This document shows positions 1 through 9,128 of a stretch of DNA of 56,637 nt, piece by piece. Source of the stretch: Methanobacteriota archaeon (GTDB lineage: Archaea > Halobacteriota > Methanosarcinia > Methanosarcinales > Methanosarcinaceae); contig JAENZL010000010.1 in the NCBI GenBank assembly GCA_016841265.1, positions 1-56,637 on the forward strand. The letters run 5' to 3'. Made by a program: the position numbers and the translations under genes. Below the pieces are notes generated by a model, which saw only the letters and a list, made by a program, of their open reading frames with translations, ran no database searches and was not told the origin of the DNA. Every line of letters begins with the position of its first letter. Position 1 is the first letter of the stretch.

Positions 1-23
1 AAGAGATATTGTGCTGAAAATAT

Positions 24-1868
24 TTAATTATTTGTTAACCTGCCGAAAGCAGGATTTACGTTCCCGTAAATGTCCACAGTATGCGTACCGATTGTGTAAC
101 CTGTTTCGGGTTCGAGCCCTGTGACGTTGAAATATTCGGAAGAGGTGTTGGTCTGGAAGATGCCGTTAAGGTAGATTTCGGTGTGGGAGAAGTTGGGGTC
201 GGGGGGGTTGGCCCAGGTGAAGTTGATCCAGGTTGAGCCAGAACTTGATTCAAGATTGCTAACCGTCATACTACCGATTATTATGGTTTGAATGGAATCG
301 GGTTCTCGTGTTTCATCAATTATCCCATCGCCATCCGTATCAATCATCATCTCATATTTTTGTGTTGTGAGAGTGATTGGGATAGTAGCAACGGTGTTTT
401 TAGTCAACGGCACGAATTCATAAACTACTTCAGTAGTTCCTGAACCGGATCTCTGTTTTATAGTGAAATTGAAGTGCTGCTCTTCTACAGAATTTAGCTC
501 ATTCTCTGAAAAATTTGCCCTGATTTCAAAAACATATTCTTCACCGGTATTGTAAAGCAAAATTGTTTCAGGAGCGCTATAATTAGTATTATCATATAAG
601 GTAACAGTGTAGCTACTGAAATAGAATGAATCCGGAATATTCCTGTCAATTTTTCCAGAGGAAGGACCCGTATGTCTGCCTTCCGAATCATAGGCGCTTA
701 AGTCCGCAGGACAATTTAAAGACCCGGAGATCATATCTGGTCTTTCAAGAGTTAGCTCTACTGGCTGTTGTATAAAGATATTCCCTTCTTTAAATTCTAT
801 TGTCCTGTAACCGGGTTCAAAATATTCACTGTGTTTGGCAAGGCTCTGGGTCTGTACAAACAAAGGGAATTCATTTAAAGGAAATTCGTTTAAAGGAAGT
901 TCATTTGCAAAAAAAGGCGTTCCTGCTGAATCAATAATATGGAACTCATGAGTATGGCCTGTGATTACAAGTTTCACATTGTAATCTTCACAATAATCTA
1001 TAAATTCCGCTCTATTAAATGCAATACAACCATCGTTCCCACCAGGCTCTGAGTGGGGAATTCCGGTCCCATCCGGGTTTTCATCATCGACTGAGGTGCA
1101 TCGAATTGCCGGATGATGCATGAAAATAATTTTAGGCTTATTTCTATCCAGTTCTTTTAAAGCATCAATTTGAGTATCATCGAGACCGAATGATTCAGGA
1201 GTTTCATCAAATAATGCCCCCCAGCTTAAATAATAAGCATCGTAATCGGATAATGAATCAAGACCTATAAACATATAGTCGCCGACTTCTATTGAATAAT
1301 CATTGAAGTCGTCGGAAAGATAATTTTTTCTTTCCGGCAGCAATGGTTCTATTCGTTCATTATACTCTTCAAGGTCATCAATTATACTTCCATTTGAATC
1401 AATAATAGCTTTGGTCCGGCGATCATGGTTTCCAGGTACACAGAGAACTCTTTCCTTACAATTATTTATTGAAAATATTCCATTCCAGAAATCATCAAAA
1501 TATTCCTCTTCATTATATTCAACCAGATCACCGGTCACAAGAATTAAGGAATGGGATGAATCTAATTGATTTGTGGCACGAATCGCCTCTGCAAAAAATT
1601 CTCTTTTTTCATCCGGAGTTTCTTCACCCGCAAATAACCTTTGAGGCATCCCCATGTGAATATCTGCGAAATGAATTACAGTAAAATCTTCAGAAGTAAC
1701 AGAATTACCTTTAGAAACAACAGAATTAGACACAAGAATGTTATTTCCATCAAACTCTCCTATATTTCCAACAAGTTCAGGATTGATTTCTTCTGCAGAA
1801 GTAACACTCATAAGGAACAAAAAGAAAATAACTGTCGTTAAGTAAACTCTTTTGTAATTAATGTTCAC
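24..1868 (-). CDS. Secreted calcineurin-like metallophosphoesterase with C-terminal Fn3-like domain
   Basis: 614 aa. Residues 1-25 look like a signal peptide (hydrophobic core about 8-22), so the protein is probably exported or anchored outside the cell. The metallophosphoesterase metal-binding blocks are all present in order: DIH at 69-71, GD at 113-114, GNHD at 146-149, HH at 251-252 and GHTH at 304-307. This predicts a dinuclear metal phosphatase or nucleotidase; the substrate cannot be told. The last ~90 residues (about 525-614) resemble a fibronectin type III module, as in surface proteins. The start is GTG with a strong SD (GGAGGT) six bases upstream. The next Met is inside the signal core. 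A small duplicated LNEFP motif lies near residues 325-345. It is a single gene, transcribed toward the window edge, and shows no operon partner. Confidence 0.85.
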   Translation of the reverse strand: MNINYKRVYLTTVIFFLFLMSVTSAEEINPELVGNIGEFDGNNILVSNSVVSKGNSVTSEDFTVIHFADIHMGMPQRLFAGEETPDEKREFFAEAIRATNQLDSSHSLILVTGDLVEYNEEEYFDDFWNGIFSINNCKERVLCVPGNHDRRTKAIIDSNGSIIDDLEEYNERIEPLLPERKNYLSDDFNDYSIEVGDYMFIGLDSLSDYDAYYLSWGALFDETPESFGLDDTQIDALKELDRNKPKIIFMHHPAIRCTSVDDENPDGTGIPHSEPGGNDGCIAFNRAEFIDYCEDYNVKLVITGHTHEFHIIDSAGTPFFANELPLNEFPLNEFPLFVQTQSLAKHSEYFEPGYRTIEFKEGNIFIQQPVELTLERPDMISGSLNCPADLSAYDSEGRHTGPSSGKIDRNIPDSFYFSSYTVTLYDNTNYSAPETILLYNTGEEYVFEIRANFSENELNSVEEQHFNFTIKQRSGSGTTEVVYEFVPLTKNTVATIPITLTTQKYEMMIDTDGDGIIDETREPDSIQTIIIGSMTVSNLESSSGSTWINFTWANPPDPNFSHTEIYLNGIFQTNTSSEYFNVTGLEPETGYTIGTHTVDIYGNVNPAFGRLTNN

Positions 1869-1948
1869 TTAAAAACCTCCAAAAATAATAAAATAATTTC
1901 TTAAACTAATTCTACTCAGCTTCCGTATTTTCAGGCACATCGGGCCTT

Positions 1949-2038
1949 CTAATGTGGAATAATGCGCTGAAATTCAAGCACGTTGTCATTTTGGCTGGAG
2001 TCAAAATCGACATCAATTGGAACTTTCGACTCTCCCAC
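1949..2038 (-). pseudogene. 29-codon coding-like scrap, possible C-terminus of a lost gene
   Basis: An open minus-strand stretch ends at TAG (1949-1951). It reads like the acidic end of a beta-rich extracellular domain, with VPIDVDFD followed by NVLEFQRIIPH. There is no SD and the only start-like codon is GTG at 2038, so it is more likely a leftover than a working gene. The family is not recognised. Confidence 0.25.
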
Positions 2039-2176
2039 ATTATAACAAATATACATAAATAATTTTTTAAAAAATCAGATGATTAATTAAAAAGAGTTAT
2101 AAAAACCAAATTATGTGCTACTATCCACCCTGGACAAACAGTCAGACAATTACTTCCAATAACATAAAAATTCCTT

Positions 2177-2272
2177 ATTGCCGGGGGTGCCTGCAAGTTC
2201 TTCATATTCCACTTCTACACAGATCGCTACAACAAATTTGGAATAGGCCTCACAGAAATATGTCCAAACCTC
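2177..2272 (-). pseudogene. Degenerate fpoO fragment
   Basis: This stretch aligns without gaps to the coding sequence of fpoO around 3673-3768; about 65 of 95 bases match by eye. The reading frame is kept: VWT, then EVEYEELAGTPG against FpoO EVEKEELAGTSG shifted by a residue or so of local change, covering FpoO residues about 31-63. The CEPC pair of FpoO is degraded to CEAY, so metal binding would be lost. The frame is open for about 40 codons but has no start or SD. It lies downstream of fpoO in the same orientation, with the DUF3800-like gene between them, as expected for a duplication that was later interrupted and decayed. Confidence 0.7.
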
Positions 2273-2338
2273 ACAACTTAAAGAAAGCTTAATAACTGCT
2301 CAATATATTGTAGGAAAGACAAACCAAAAAAATTAAAC

Positions 2339-3379
2339 TTGATAAGTGACGGAGGCAAATTTTCCACGTACTTAAACAGAAATATAGAACTTGAGATTTA
2401 TTCAGATGAAATTTTCAGTAGCTTGGACCCTTTTGACAATACAAAATGGATGTACCTAGGAGCTCTTTTTGTTCCTAAAGATTGCAAAGAGGATGTTTTG
2501 AAAAAATTGAAAGATCTTCGGTGCATAAAAAATCATCATTGGAATGACTCGGAATCATGCTGTCCTGATAGATGTAAGTTTCATGAAGGCAATAATACTG
2601 AGATTCATTTCAAAGAAATTCATCGATCAAGTGCCAGATACATGATAGCAAAAAATTGGATCAGTTTTGTCAACAGAGAAGCTTGTCAAAAGCATCAAAA
2701 AATGTTATACTTTAATATTCTGGGCATAAATCTTTCAAACATAGATTACAAGGAATTTGGTAGTGGTGGGAAGACGGAACTTAACATCTATAATCGATTT
2801 TATAGAACTGTTTTAATGAGCGGTTTAAACTATTTTTTCAAAGATTACTCCAATATTGTCGTGGATTCTATATTTCATGATAGAGGAAGTCAAGAATACC
2901 ATGAATTTTTCCCCTGGCACCCAATTCAAAAAACCGAATTCGCAATAGATAAGTTGAGCATAAACTGCAACGAAATAGAATTTATCGACTCAGACCATAG
3001 AGAAAGCAAATCAGATGAATCCCAATTTATTCAATTGATTGACTTGATTCTTGGAGCAACTTTTTCAACCATCCATAACTCGTCAAATAATTCAAGGAAA
3101 AAAGAAGTTTGTGAACTTTACAAACCAACTTTACGTAAAGTTTTGGATCGCAAAAAAAGTCCAAAAGGGCAGATGATTGGAAACTACTACAAAAGTAATT
3201 ACTATCGGACATACCAGATATCGTTTTTTCCAAAAAGTAAGATGACACCGGAGGAAGTTATTACTTACCTAGACCTTCACGGAAATGTTCAAACGAAAGA
3301 AAAGGTAAAAGTAGACAACTTCTATTATTCACGTTTGATTGGGGCCAAAAACCAACAAAAACTTGACAAATGGTTTTAA
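2339..3379 (+). CDS. DUF3800-like protein (putative RNase H-fold)
   Basis: 346 aa, AT-rich compared with the neighbouring fpo genes. The N-terminus has an acidic SDE followed by a hydrophobic YLGALFVP strand. Near residue 230 is QFIQLIDLILGA. This spacing of an early acidic pair and a late Q-L-x-D-L helix recalls DUF3800 proteins, which are predicted RNase H-fold enzymes often carried by mobile or defence-linked regions. The assignment is by pattern only. The start is TTG directly after an in-frame TAA, with no clear SD; the first ATG lies after the SDE motif, so a shorter start would remove it. It is convergent with fpoO and next to an fpoO remnant, which suggests an insertion. Confidence 0.55.
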   Translation: MISDGGKFSTYLNRNIELEIYSDEIFSSLDPFDNTKWMYLGALFVPKDCKEDVLKKLKDLRCIKNHHWNDSESCCPDRCKFHEGNNTEIHFKEIHRSSARYMIAKNWISFVNREACQKHQKMLYFNILGINLSNIDYKEFGSGGKTELNIYNRFYRTVLMSGLNYFFKDYSNIVVDSIFHDRGSQEYHEFFPWHPIQKTEFAIDKLSINCNEIEFIDSDHRESKSDESQFIQLIDLILGATFSTIHNSSNNSRKKEVCELYKPTLRKVLDRKKSPKGQMIGNYYKSNYYRTYQISFFPKSKMTPEEVITYLDLHGNVQTKEKVKVDNFYYSRLIGAKNQQKLDKWF

Positions 3380-3441
3380 GCAATTTGAGAGTTATGCAAA
3401 AAAGAAACCGGTGAAGGAGATAAAGAACTACCAGCACCCAC

Positions 3442-3466
3442 CAAAAAACAAAAAAAAAAAGAAAAA
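3442..3466 (-). terminator. Oligo-T terminator of the fpo operon
   Basis: Read on the minus strand, a run of about five T, one C, then eleven T and further T follows the fpoO stop by about 30 bases. Archaeal RNA polymerase stops at such T tracts, so this is the likely end of the fpo transcript. Confidence 0.6.
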
Positions 3467-3494
3467 GCCGCCATAACAGCAGCTTCAAATACAC

Positions 3495-3857
3495 TTAATG
3501 ATGCCCATGCCCGTGTTCCGCCTCTTCTCTTTTGAACTTGACGTAGCTTTCACCGGCTGCATCCAGGCACTTCTTGCAGAGCATGGCATTTTCAGTCATG
3601 ACACCTTTTGAGAAGTTGGGGATGTGCATCTCTACGGCGTAGAGGTCGGTTTTTGAGCCGCAGAGTTTGCATTTGCCGGAGGTGCCTGCAAGTTCTTCTT
3701 TTTCCACTTTTACGCGGGTTTTGTCGGCGGATTCTAGACAGGGCTCGCAGAGGCCTGTCCAGACTCCTTCGGGGTAGGCGAATTTGAGGAGGGGGCGGTA
3801 TACCCGCACCGGGATTACGGTGGGGATTCCGCGTCCGCATAGATCACAATCTGTCAT
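3495..3857 (-). CDS. fpoO: F420H2 dehydrogenase subunit FpoO
   Basis: 120 aa soluble protein, last gene of the fpo operon. Four CxxC pairs (C4/C7, C37/C40, C63/C66, C94/C97) give eight cysteines able to hold iron-sulfur or zinc. FpoO has no counterpart in bacterial complex I and is specific to the methanogen enzyme; its role is not settled. A tail rich in Glu and His (EEAEHGHGHH) ends the protein and may bind metal. The SD AGGAGG sits ahead of the ATG, 20 bases after fpoN. A degenerate copy of the central part lies at 2177-2272. Confidence 0.9.
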   Translation of the reverse strand: MTDCDLCGRGIPTVIPVRVYRPLLKFAYPEGVWTGLCEPCLESADKTRVKVEKEELAGTSGKCKLCGSKTDLYAVEMHIPNFSKGVMTENAMLCKKCLDAAGESYVKFKREEAEHGHGHH

Positions 3858-3877
3858 ATCTTTTCCTCCTTATTTCC

Positions 3878-5323
3878 TTAGACCAGTACACTTGCTGCTT
3901 CCATTGCCCACTGTACGAAGGGTTCGGGCCAGATTCCGATTACCAGTACGCCTGCCACTGCAAGCAGGAGGGCGAGGGCGTAGGGGAAGGGGGTTCCGAC
4001 TTTCTCGCCTTCGGGGGGCAGGAAGTACATGTACTTCACAAGCCGTGCGTAGTAGAACAGGGAAAGGGCACTGTTCAGGATCGCGATTACAGCCAGCCAG
4101 ATCATACCTGCCTGGATGGTCGAGGAGAAGAGCACGAACTTGGCCATGAAACCCGCGGTTGGCGGGATTCCTGCAAGGGCGAAGACGAAGACCATCATTG
4201 CAAAGGCAGCGATTGGCATTCTCGTCCCGAGGCCCTTGAAGTTGTCCAGGTGGTCGGGGACTTCCAGGTTGCCTCTCTTTTCGGAGGTCACCATCCAGAC
4301 CACGGCCCCTGCTGCTATGAATGCGCCTGCCTTCATGAAGGCGTGGGCAAGGGCGTAGAGGATACCGCCTGCAAGAGCCATTGGGGTCATGACCACAAAA
4401 GCCATTGCGATGTACCCGGCCTGGGCAAGGGAAGAGTAGGCGAGCATGCGCTTGACACTGGTCTGAGACACTGCGACCACGTTTCCGAAGGTCATGGTGA
4501 CGACCGCCAGGATGGTAAAGGCTAGCTGCCAGTCAGGCTGGAGGGCTGCCAGGGCTACGATAAAAACCCTGAAGGCTGCCACGAAGCCCATCTTCTTAGA
4601 CCCTGCCGCAAGGAGGGCGGACACAACCGAGGGGGAACCCTGGTAGGTGTCAGGAGCCCACATGTGGAAGGGGACAAGAGCCATCTTGAAGCCGAACCCT
4701 GCAATAAGCAGGACCACTGCCACAAGCCCGATGGGGTTGTCCACCAGAAGGCCGCTGTTTGCAGCGATCAGGGGGATGCTGGTCGTGCCGGTTGCCCCGT
4801 AGACGAAGGAAAGCCCGAAGAGCATCAGGGCAGCCGAGACCGAGCCGATCACGAAGTACTTCATGGCGGCTTCAAGGGACCTCGGGTTCTGCTTCTCATA
4901 ACCTGCAAGGGCGTAGGTAGCCAGGCTTGCAAGTTCGAAGGCGCAGAAGAGCACGATCAGGTCATTGGCTGAAGCCACGAACATCATGCCGAAGGTTGCA
5001 AAGAGCACCAGGGCATAGAATTCCTCAATGTGTTCGCTGTCCTCATTATACTTTATGGCAGCTACCGAGACCAGCAGGGCGACTACCAGGAAGACCAGCT
5101 TGAAGAACTGGGAAAGGGCGTCGATACTGACCGTTCCCGAGAACATCACCGCTTCGGTCCCGAAGCTTGCGACCGTAAGGCCGAGAGCAGCCAGGACCCC
5201 GAAGGTTGCCAGGTAGCCGAGCATGTTCTTTGCCTGGGGGGACATGAAAATCCCCGTAACCAGGACAAAGAGGCCGGTAACCGCGATTGCGATTTCAGGT
5301 GCAAGTAACATAAGGTCTACCAT
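3878..5323 (-). CDS. fpoN: F420H2 dehydrogenase membrane subunit FpoN (NuoN-like)
   Basis: 481 aa, hydrophobic throughout with about 14 membrane helices. It is one of three antiporter-like subunits (with FpoL and FpoM) that move ions across the membrane as electrons pass from F420H2 to methanophenazine. The family core is visible: FELASLATYALAGY with a membrane Glu, a helix with GFGFKMALVPFHMWAPD, and the KRMLAYSSLAQAGY segment. The start ATG follows SD GGGGGTG, three bases after the fpoM stop, which supports coupled translation. Length is normal for NuoN/FpoN. Confidence 0.95.
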   Translation of the reverse strand: MVDLMLLAPEIAIAVTGLFVLVTGIFMSPQAKNMLGYLATFGVLAALGLTVASFGTEAVMFSGTVSIDALSQFFKLVFLVVALLVSVAAIKYNEDSEHIEEFYALVLFATFGMMFVASANDLIVLFCAFELASLATYALAGYEKQNPRSLEAAMKYFVIGSVSAALMLFGLSFVYGATGTTSIPLIAANSGLLVDNPIGLVAVVLLIAGFGFKMALVPFHMWAPDTYQGSPSVVSALLAAGSKKMGFVAAFRVFIVALAALQPDWQLAFTILAVVTMTFGNVVAVSQTSVKRMLAYSSLAQAGYIAMAFVVMTPMALAGGILYALAHAFMKAGAFIAAGAVVWMVTSEKRGNLEVPDHLDNFKGLGTRMPIAAFAMMVFVFALAGIPPTAGFMAKFVLFSSTIQAGMIWLAVIAILNSALSLFYYARLVKYMYFLPPEGEKVGTPFPYALALLLAVAGVLVIGIWPEPFVQWAMEAASVLV

Positions 5324-5326
5324 TTT

Positions 5327-6814
5327 TCACACCCCCGCTCCAGCCGCCAGGCTGACTATTGCTTCCGAATTAGTAATCATCATATCAAGCACCGGGCTCG
5401 GGTTCAGGCCGAAGTAGAGCACCAGAAGGGCGATCACAGCCATGGAAAAGACCTGGAGGGAGTTGATGTCCTTCACGTCCCCGAGCTTCTCATTATACAC
5501 TCCGAACATTGCCCTCTGCATTGCCCAGAGGTGGTAGCCAGCGGTAATCACGATTGCCAGGAGAGCTATCACCACAAAGCCAGGCAGGTTTGCGAAAGTG
5601 AAGGTCAACACCAGGAACTCGGCAATGAAACCGGTCAGCCCGGGAAGGCCAAGCGAAGCCATGAAAGCAAGCATCATGATGACTGTCAACTTTGGCATCT
5701 TCTGGGCAAGCCCGCCAAGGTCGTTGATGATCCTCGTCCCTGCACTGCTGTGGATGGCGCCTGCCGACATAAACAGGATTGCCATAATCAGCCCGTGAGA
5801 GAACTGCTGGAACATTGCGCCTGAGACCGAAAGGGCAACCAGGCCCGCAGCACCGAGGGTCACGTACCCCATATGGCTCACACTGGAGTAGGCGATCATA
5901 CGCTTGAGGTCCTTTTGCCTGAGCGCCAGGAGAGCTCCGTAAAGGATACTGACTGACCCGAGCAAGCCCATCAGAACAATGAACAGGTCAGGACTGCCTG
6001 CGTTCGGGAGCATGGGAAGTATGATCCTGAAGAGCCCGTACCCTCCGATCTTGAGCAGGACAAAAAGCACGCTGCCTGCGGTGGGGGCTTCGGAATAGGC
6101 CTCCGGAAGCCAGGAGTGGAAGGGGAAGGACGGGATTTTTGCCAGGAACCCGAAGAGGAGCGCCAGGAAAATGGCGTCTTTCAGCATTCCGGACTCAAAG
6201 AACTGGTACTGGGAGATCAGTTCCCTGATGTCAAAGGTGGGCACCCCGGTCTGCTGCCAGGAGGCATAGAAGATCCCGAAGATCCCGAGAAGCATCACCA
6301 GGGAAGCAACATGCGTGTAAATGAAGAACTTGTAGGACGCATGAGCTCTCTTTTCTCCTCCCCAGATGTTCACCATGAAGAAGAGGGGGATCAGGGTGAG
6401 TTCCCAGAATATGTAGAACATGAAGAAGTCAAGGGATACGAAGACCCCTATAACTGCTGCCTGCATGGCAAGGATCAGCCCGTAGAACCTGTTAGGGGCT
6501 TCTCTGTCCTCGCTCCAGGAATAAACAACAAGCAGCGGGATTACTATCGCGTTCAGGAGGATCAGGGGCATGGAAATGCCGTCAATCCCCACGGTGTAAC
6601 TGATCCCGAGGGAAGGAATCCACTCCATCGACTCAAAGAACTGCATGGCAGCCGTGCTGCTGTCAAAGTTCATGTAGGCGTAGAGGGTGATTCCAAGCGT
6701 TACAAGCGAACCGAGCAGGCCCATGCCTGCAGCCTGTTCTTTCGTTTTTGTGAAAAAGGTCACTGCTGCAAAAATCAGCGGCACCAGAATCAGCAACGAT
6801 GCTACCGGCAGCAT
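5327..6814 (-). CDS. fpoM: F420H2 dehydrogenase membrane subunit FpoM (NuoM-like)
   Basis: 495 aa polytopic membrane protein of the NuoM/MrpD antiporter family. Typical elements are FWELTLIPLFFMVNIWGG (conserved membrane Glu), PSFPFHSWLPEAYSEAPT and LKRMIAYSSVSHMGY. It should form the second ion path in the membrane arm of Fpo. The start overlaps the fpoL stop by one base (TAATG) and has SD GGAGGTG five bases upstream, so translation is probably coupled to fpoL. Nothing unusual is seen. Confidence 0.95.
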   Translation of the reverse strand: MLPVASLLILVPLIFAAVTFFTKTKEQAAGMGLLGSLVTLGITLYAYMNFDSSTAAMQFFESMEWIPSLGISYTVGIDGISMPLILLNAIVIPLLVVYSWSEDREAPNRFYGLILAMQAAVIGVFVSLDFFMFYIFWELTLIPLFFMVNIWGGEKRAHASYKFFIYTHVASLVMLLGIFGIFYASWQQTGVPTFDIRELISQYQFFESGMLKDAIFLALLFGFLAKIPSFPFHSWLPEAYSEAPTAGSVLFVLLKIGGYGLFRIILPMLPNAGSPDLFIVLMGLLGSVSILYGALLALRQKDLKRMIAYSSVSHMGYVTLGAAGLVALSVSGAMFQQFSHGLIMAILFMSAGAIHSSAGTRIINDLGGLAQKMPKLTVIMMLAFMASLGLPGLTGFIAEFLVLTFTFANLPGFVVIALLAIVITAGYHLWAMQRAMFGVYNEKLGDVKDINSLQVFSMAVIALLVLYFGLNPSPVLDMMITNSEAIVSLAAGAGV

Positions 6815-8823
6815 TAGAGCACCTCCATTATCAACTTAACAAGTATTATCAACAGGCCCACACCCGCGATCACGACGCTTGCATAGGTCTGCACGACCCC
6901 TGTCTGCACCCGCCTGAGTGCGTCGGCTGCTGCGACCGTGACGATTCCGATTGCTTCCACAATGCTGTCAATAATCACGTCAACTACCTGTGTCAGGAAG
7001 GCAACAACGCCGTAGACCACCCCGATTGAGAAGAATTCGGTGAAGATCTCGTGCTGGTAGTAGCGCTTGTAGAGCAGCTTGTAGACCGGGTTCTTCATAG
7101 AAGCCACAGCTCCGAGATCCACTGCTTTGAGGTAGTAGAGCACAAAGGAAATCCCGAGGCCTGCAAGGGCAATAATTACCGGCAGCCAGAGGATAAGAAG
7201 AGGCTCGTGCCCTGCGGCATGGACAATTTCGTATTCTCCAAGCCCTGCAAGGCTTCCGATGTCCACATTTACAAAACTGTTTGTAAAGGTTTCCTCAAGG
7301 AACTCCATGAAACCGGTCCTGGTAAGCCCACCAAAGACAAGGGCAAAGACTGCCAGGATGCTGAGCGGAATGGTCATCGAGGACGGAGACTCGTGCCCGC
7401 CGTAGTTGCTCCTCGGTTTTCCTGCAAAGGTCATGAAGATCAGCCTGAAGATGTAGACTGCGGTAAGGAGCGCGGCCAAGATTGAGAAAATGTAAGGAAT
7501 CCAGTTGCCGTTGTGTTCTCCAAGCAGGTAAGCTGCCTCGATTATCGGGTCCTTGGAGAAGAAACCGCTTGTCCCGATAGAAGTCCCCGGAATCCCGAAG
7601 CCTGCAAGGGAAAGAGCTGCAGCGGTCATTGTAGCCGCGGTGATAGGCATGACTTTTGCAACGCCTCCGAGTTCTCTCATGTCGTGGGTGCCCACTGCGT
7701 GGATCACACTTCCGGCACAGAGGAAGAGAAGCGCCTTGAAGAATGCGTGGTTGATCAGGTGGAAGAGAGACACACCCACTGCTTCAAGCCCGATGGTTGC
7801 TCCCAGACCAAGACCGAGCATCATATACCCGAGCTGGCTGATGGTTGAAAAGGCAAGCACGCGCTTTAGGTCGTTCATTACAATGCCCATGGTGGCTGCA
7901 AAGAGAGCTGTAAAGCCTCCGAAGTAGGCAACTACCATCAAAGAGTCGGGAGCTGCAATGAACATCGGGAAGGTCCTTGCGACCAGGTAGACCCCCGCAG
8001 TAACCATTGTTGCTGCATGGATGAGGGCTGAAACGGTTGTCGGGCCTTCCATTGCATCAGGCAGCCACACATGGAGCGGGAACTGCCCGGATTTTCCTAC
8101 TGCGCCTCCGAAGAAGAGCAGAGTAATAATAGTAAGGTGGCTCACTTCAAAACCTAGGAAGTTTGCCTGCATAGCCGAGAGTTCAGGGATATAGCTGAAG
8201 ATCTCGTCAAAGCGGAGCAGGTATACGCCATCGGTGAACCCGCCTGCAAGCTTCATGAGGTCGGCGGTGAGCACGATAATTCCTGTAAGGAACATCACAT
8301 CTCCGATCCTGGTGGTCAGGAAAGCTTTCTTGGCTGCGGATGCTGCCGAGGGTTTTGCAAACCAGAACCCGATCAGGAGATAGGAACATAGCCCCACAAG
8401 TTCCCAGGAAACGAAAAGCTGCAGGATGTTGTCCGAGAGGACCAGGGACAGCATTGCCGCGGTGAAAAGGGCGGTTTCTGCAAAGTACCTGGGTTTTGCG
8501 GGGTCATGGGACATGTAGCCCACTGCATAGATATGGATCAGCAGGCTCACAAAGGAGACCATGCAGAGCATGACTGCAGCCAGGGGGTCAATTAATACTC
8601 CCAGGTTGAGCACTGCGAACCACGAAACGGACTGACTGACAACCTCTTCCGGGTTTGCCAGCAGGCCCAGGGTAATCATTAAAGAGATTACGAAGGAGGC
8701 GGCAATGGCTGCTATCGGAATGATTGCCCCTCCCGAGGGCAACTTCTTCCCGAAGAAGAAGGTGATTACAAACGCAAGTGCCGGAAGCACGGGGATCAAA
8801 AATGCAAGTTCTTCCAGTGCCAT
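6814..8823 (-). CDS. fpoL: F420H2 dehydrogenase membrane subunit FpoL (NuoL-like)
   Basis: 669 aa, the largest membrane subunit. The antiporter core has SWELVGLCSYLLIGFW, GQFPLHVWLPDAMEGPTTVSALIHA and LKRVLAFSTISQLGYM. A longer C-terminal part holds extra helices, matching the lateral helix extension of NuoL that runs along the membrane arm. The chosen start is ATG at 8823, with GGTGG five bases upstream; an in-frame GTG three codons earlier overlaps that SD. It lies two bases after fpoK. Role: proton translocation driven by F420H2:methanophenazine electron transfer. Confidence 0.94.
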   Translation of the reverse strand: MALEELAFLIPVLPALAFVITFFFGKKLPSGGAIIPIAAIAASFVISLMITLGLLANPEEVVSQSVSWFAVLNLGVLIDPLAAVMLCMVSFVSLLIHIYAVGYMSHDPAKPRYFAETALFTAAMLSLVLSDNILQLFVSWELVGLCSYLLIGFWFAKPSAASAAKKAFLTTRIGDVMFLTGIIVLTADLMKLAGGFTDGVYLLRFDEIFSYIPELSAMQANFLGFEVSHLTIITLLFFGGAVGKSGQFPLHVWLPDAMEGPTTVSALIHAATMVTAGVYLVARTFPMFIAAPDSLMVVAYFGGFTALFAATMGIVMNDLKRVLAFSTISQLGYMMLGLGLGATIGLEAVGVSLFHLINHAFFKALLFLCAGSVIHAVGTHDMRELGGVAKVMPITAATMTAAALSLAGFGIPGTSIGTSGFFSKDPIIEAAYLLGEHNGNWIPYIFSILAALLTAVYIFRLIFMTFAGKPRSNYGGHESPSSMTIPLSILAVFALVFGGLTRTGFMEFLEETFTNSFVNVDIGSLAGLGEYEIVHAAGHEPLLILWLPVIIALAGLGISFVLYYLKAVDLGAVASMKNPVYKLLYKRYYQHEIFTEFFSIGVVYGVVAFLTQVVDVIIDSIVEAIGIVTVAAADALRRVQTGVVQTYASVVIAGVGLLIILVKLIMEVL

Positions 8824-8825
8824 TT

Positions 8826-9128
8826 TTACCACCTCAGAAGGTTAAGTTCGTCAAGGTTGATCCTGTCATGCATCCTGTAGATTGCCATGAAGATCGCAAA
8901 CCCGATCGCTGCCTCGGCGGCTGCGAGAGCTATGGAGAACAGGGCAAAGACCTGTCCGTTCAGGGTATCCGTGTAACTTGAGAAAGCTACCAGGTTCAGG
9001 TTTGCGGAGTTGAGCATGAGTTCGATGCACATGATCAGCCTGATACCGCTTTTATGCGTCATTACGCCGTAGAGCCCGATGGAGAAAAGCAGGGCTGCAA
9101 GGCCGAGGTAAAAGTTTAAGGGAATCAT
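8826..9128 (-). CDS. fpoK: F420H2 dehydrogenase membrane subunit FpoK (NuoK-like)
   Basis: 100 aa with three membrane helices, normal for NuoK. The two conserved membrane glutamates are present: E36 in [17 protein letters not shown] and E72 in [12 protein letters not shown]. In complex I they are part of the proton path between the quinone site and the antiporter subunits. The ATG overlaps the fpoJ2 stop in an ATGA arrangement and has SD GAGGG upstream. Confidence 0.95.
   Translation of the reverse strand: MIPLNFYLGLAALLFSIGLYGVMTHKSGIRLIMCIELMLNSANLNLVAFSSYTDTLNGQVFALFSIALAAAEAAIGFAIFMAIYRMHDRINLDELNLLRW

Larger units (their letters stand above)
1869..2338. other. Decayed intergenic region between phosphoesterase and DUF3800-like gene
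   Basis: 470 bases with no intact gene. It holds two coding scraps on the minus strand (listed separately): a 29-codon tail at 1949-2038 and a degenerate fpoO segment at 2177-2272. The middle (about 2040-2120) is very AT-rich and could hold promoters for the divergent genes. No terminator or repeat stands out. Confidence 0.6.

Noticed and set aside
2339-3379. Transposase or complete insertion sequence at the DUF3800-like gene
   Set aside because: No terminal inverted repeats, target duplication or DDE-type motif could be seen.
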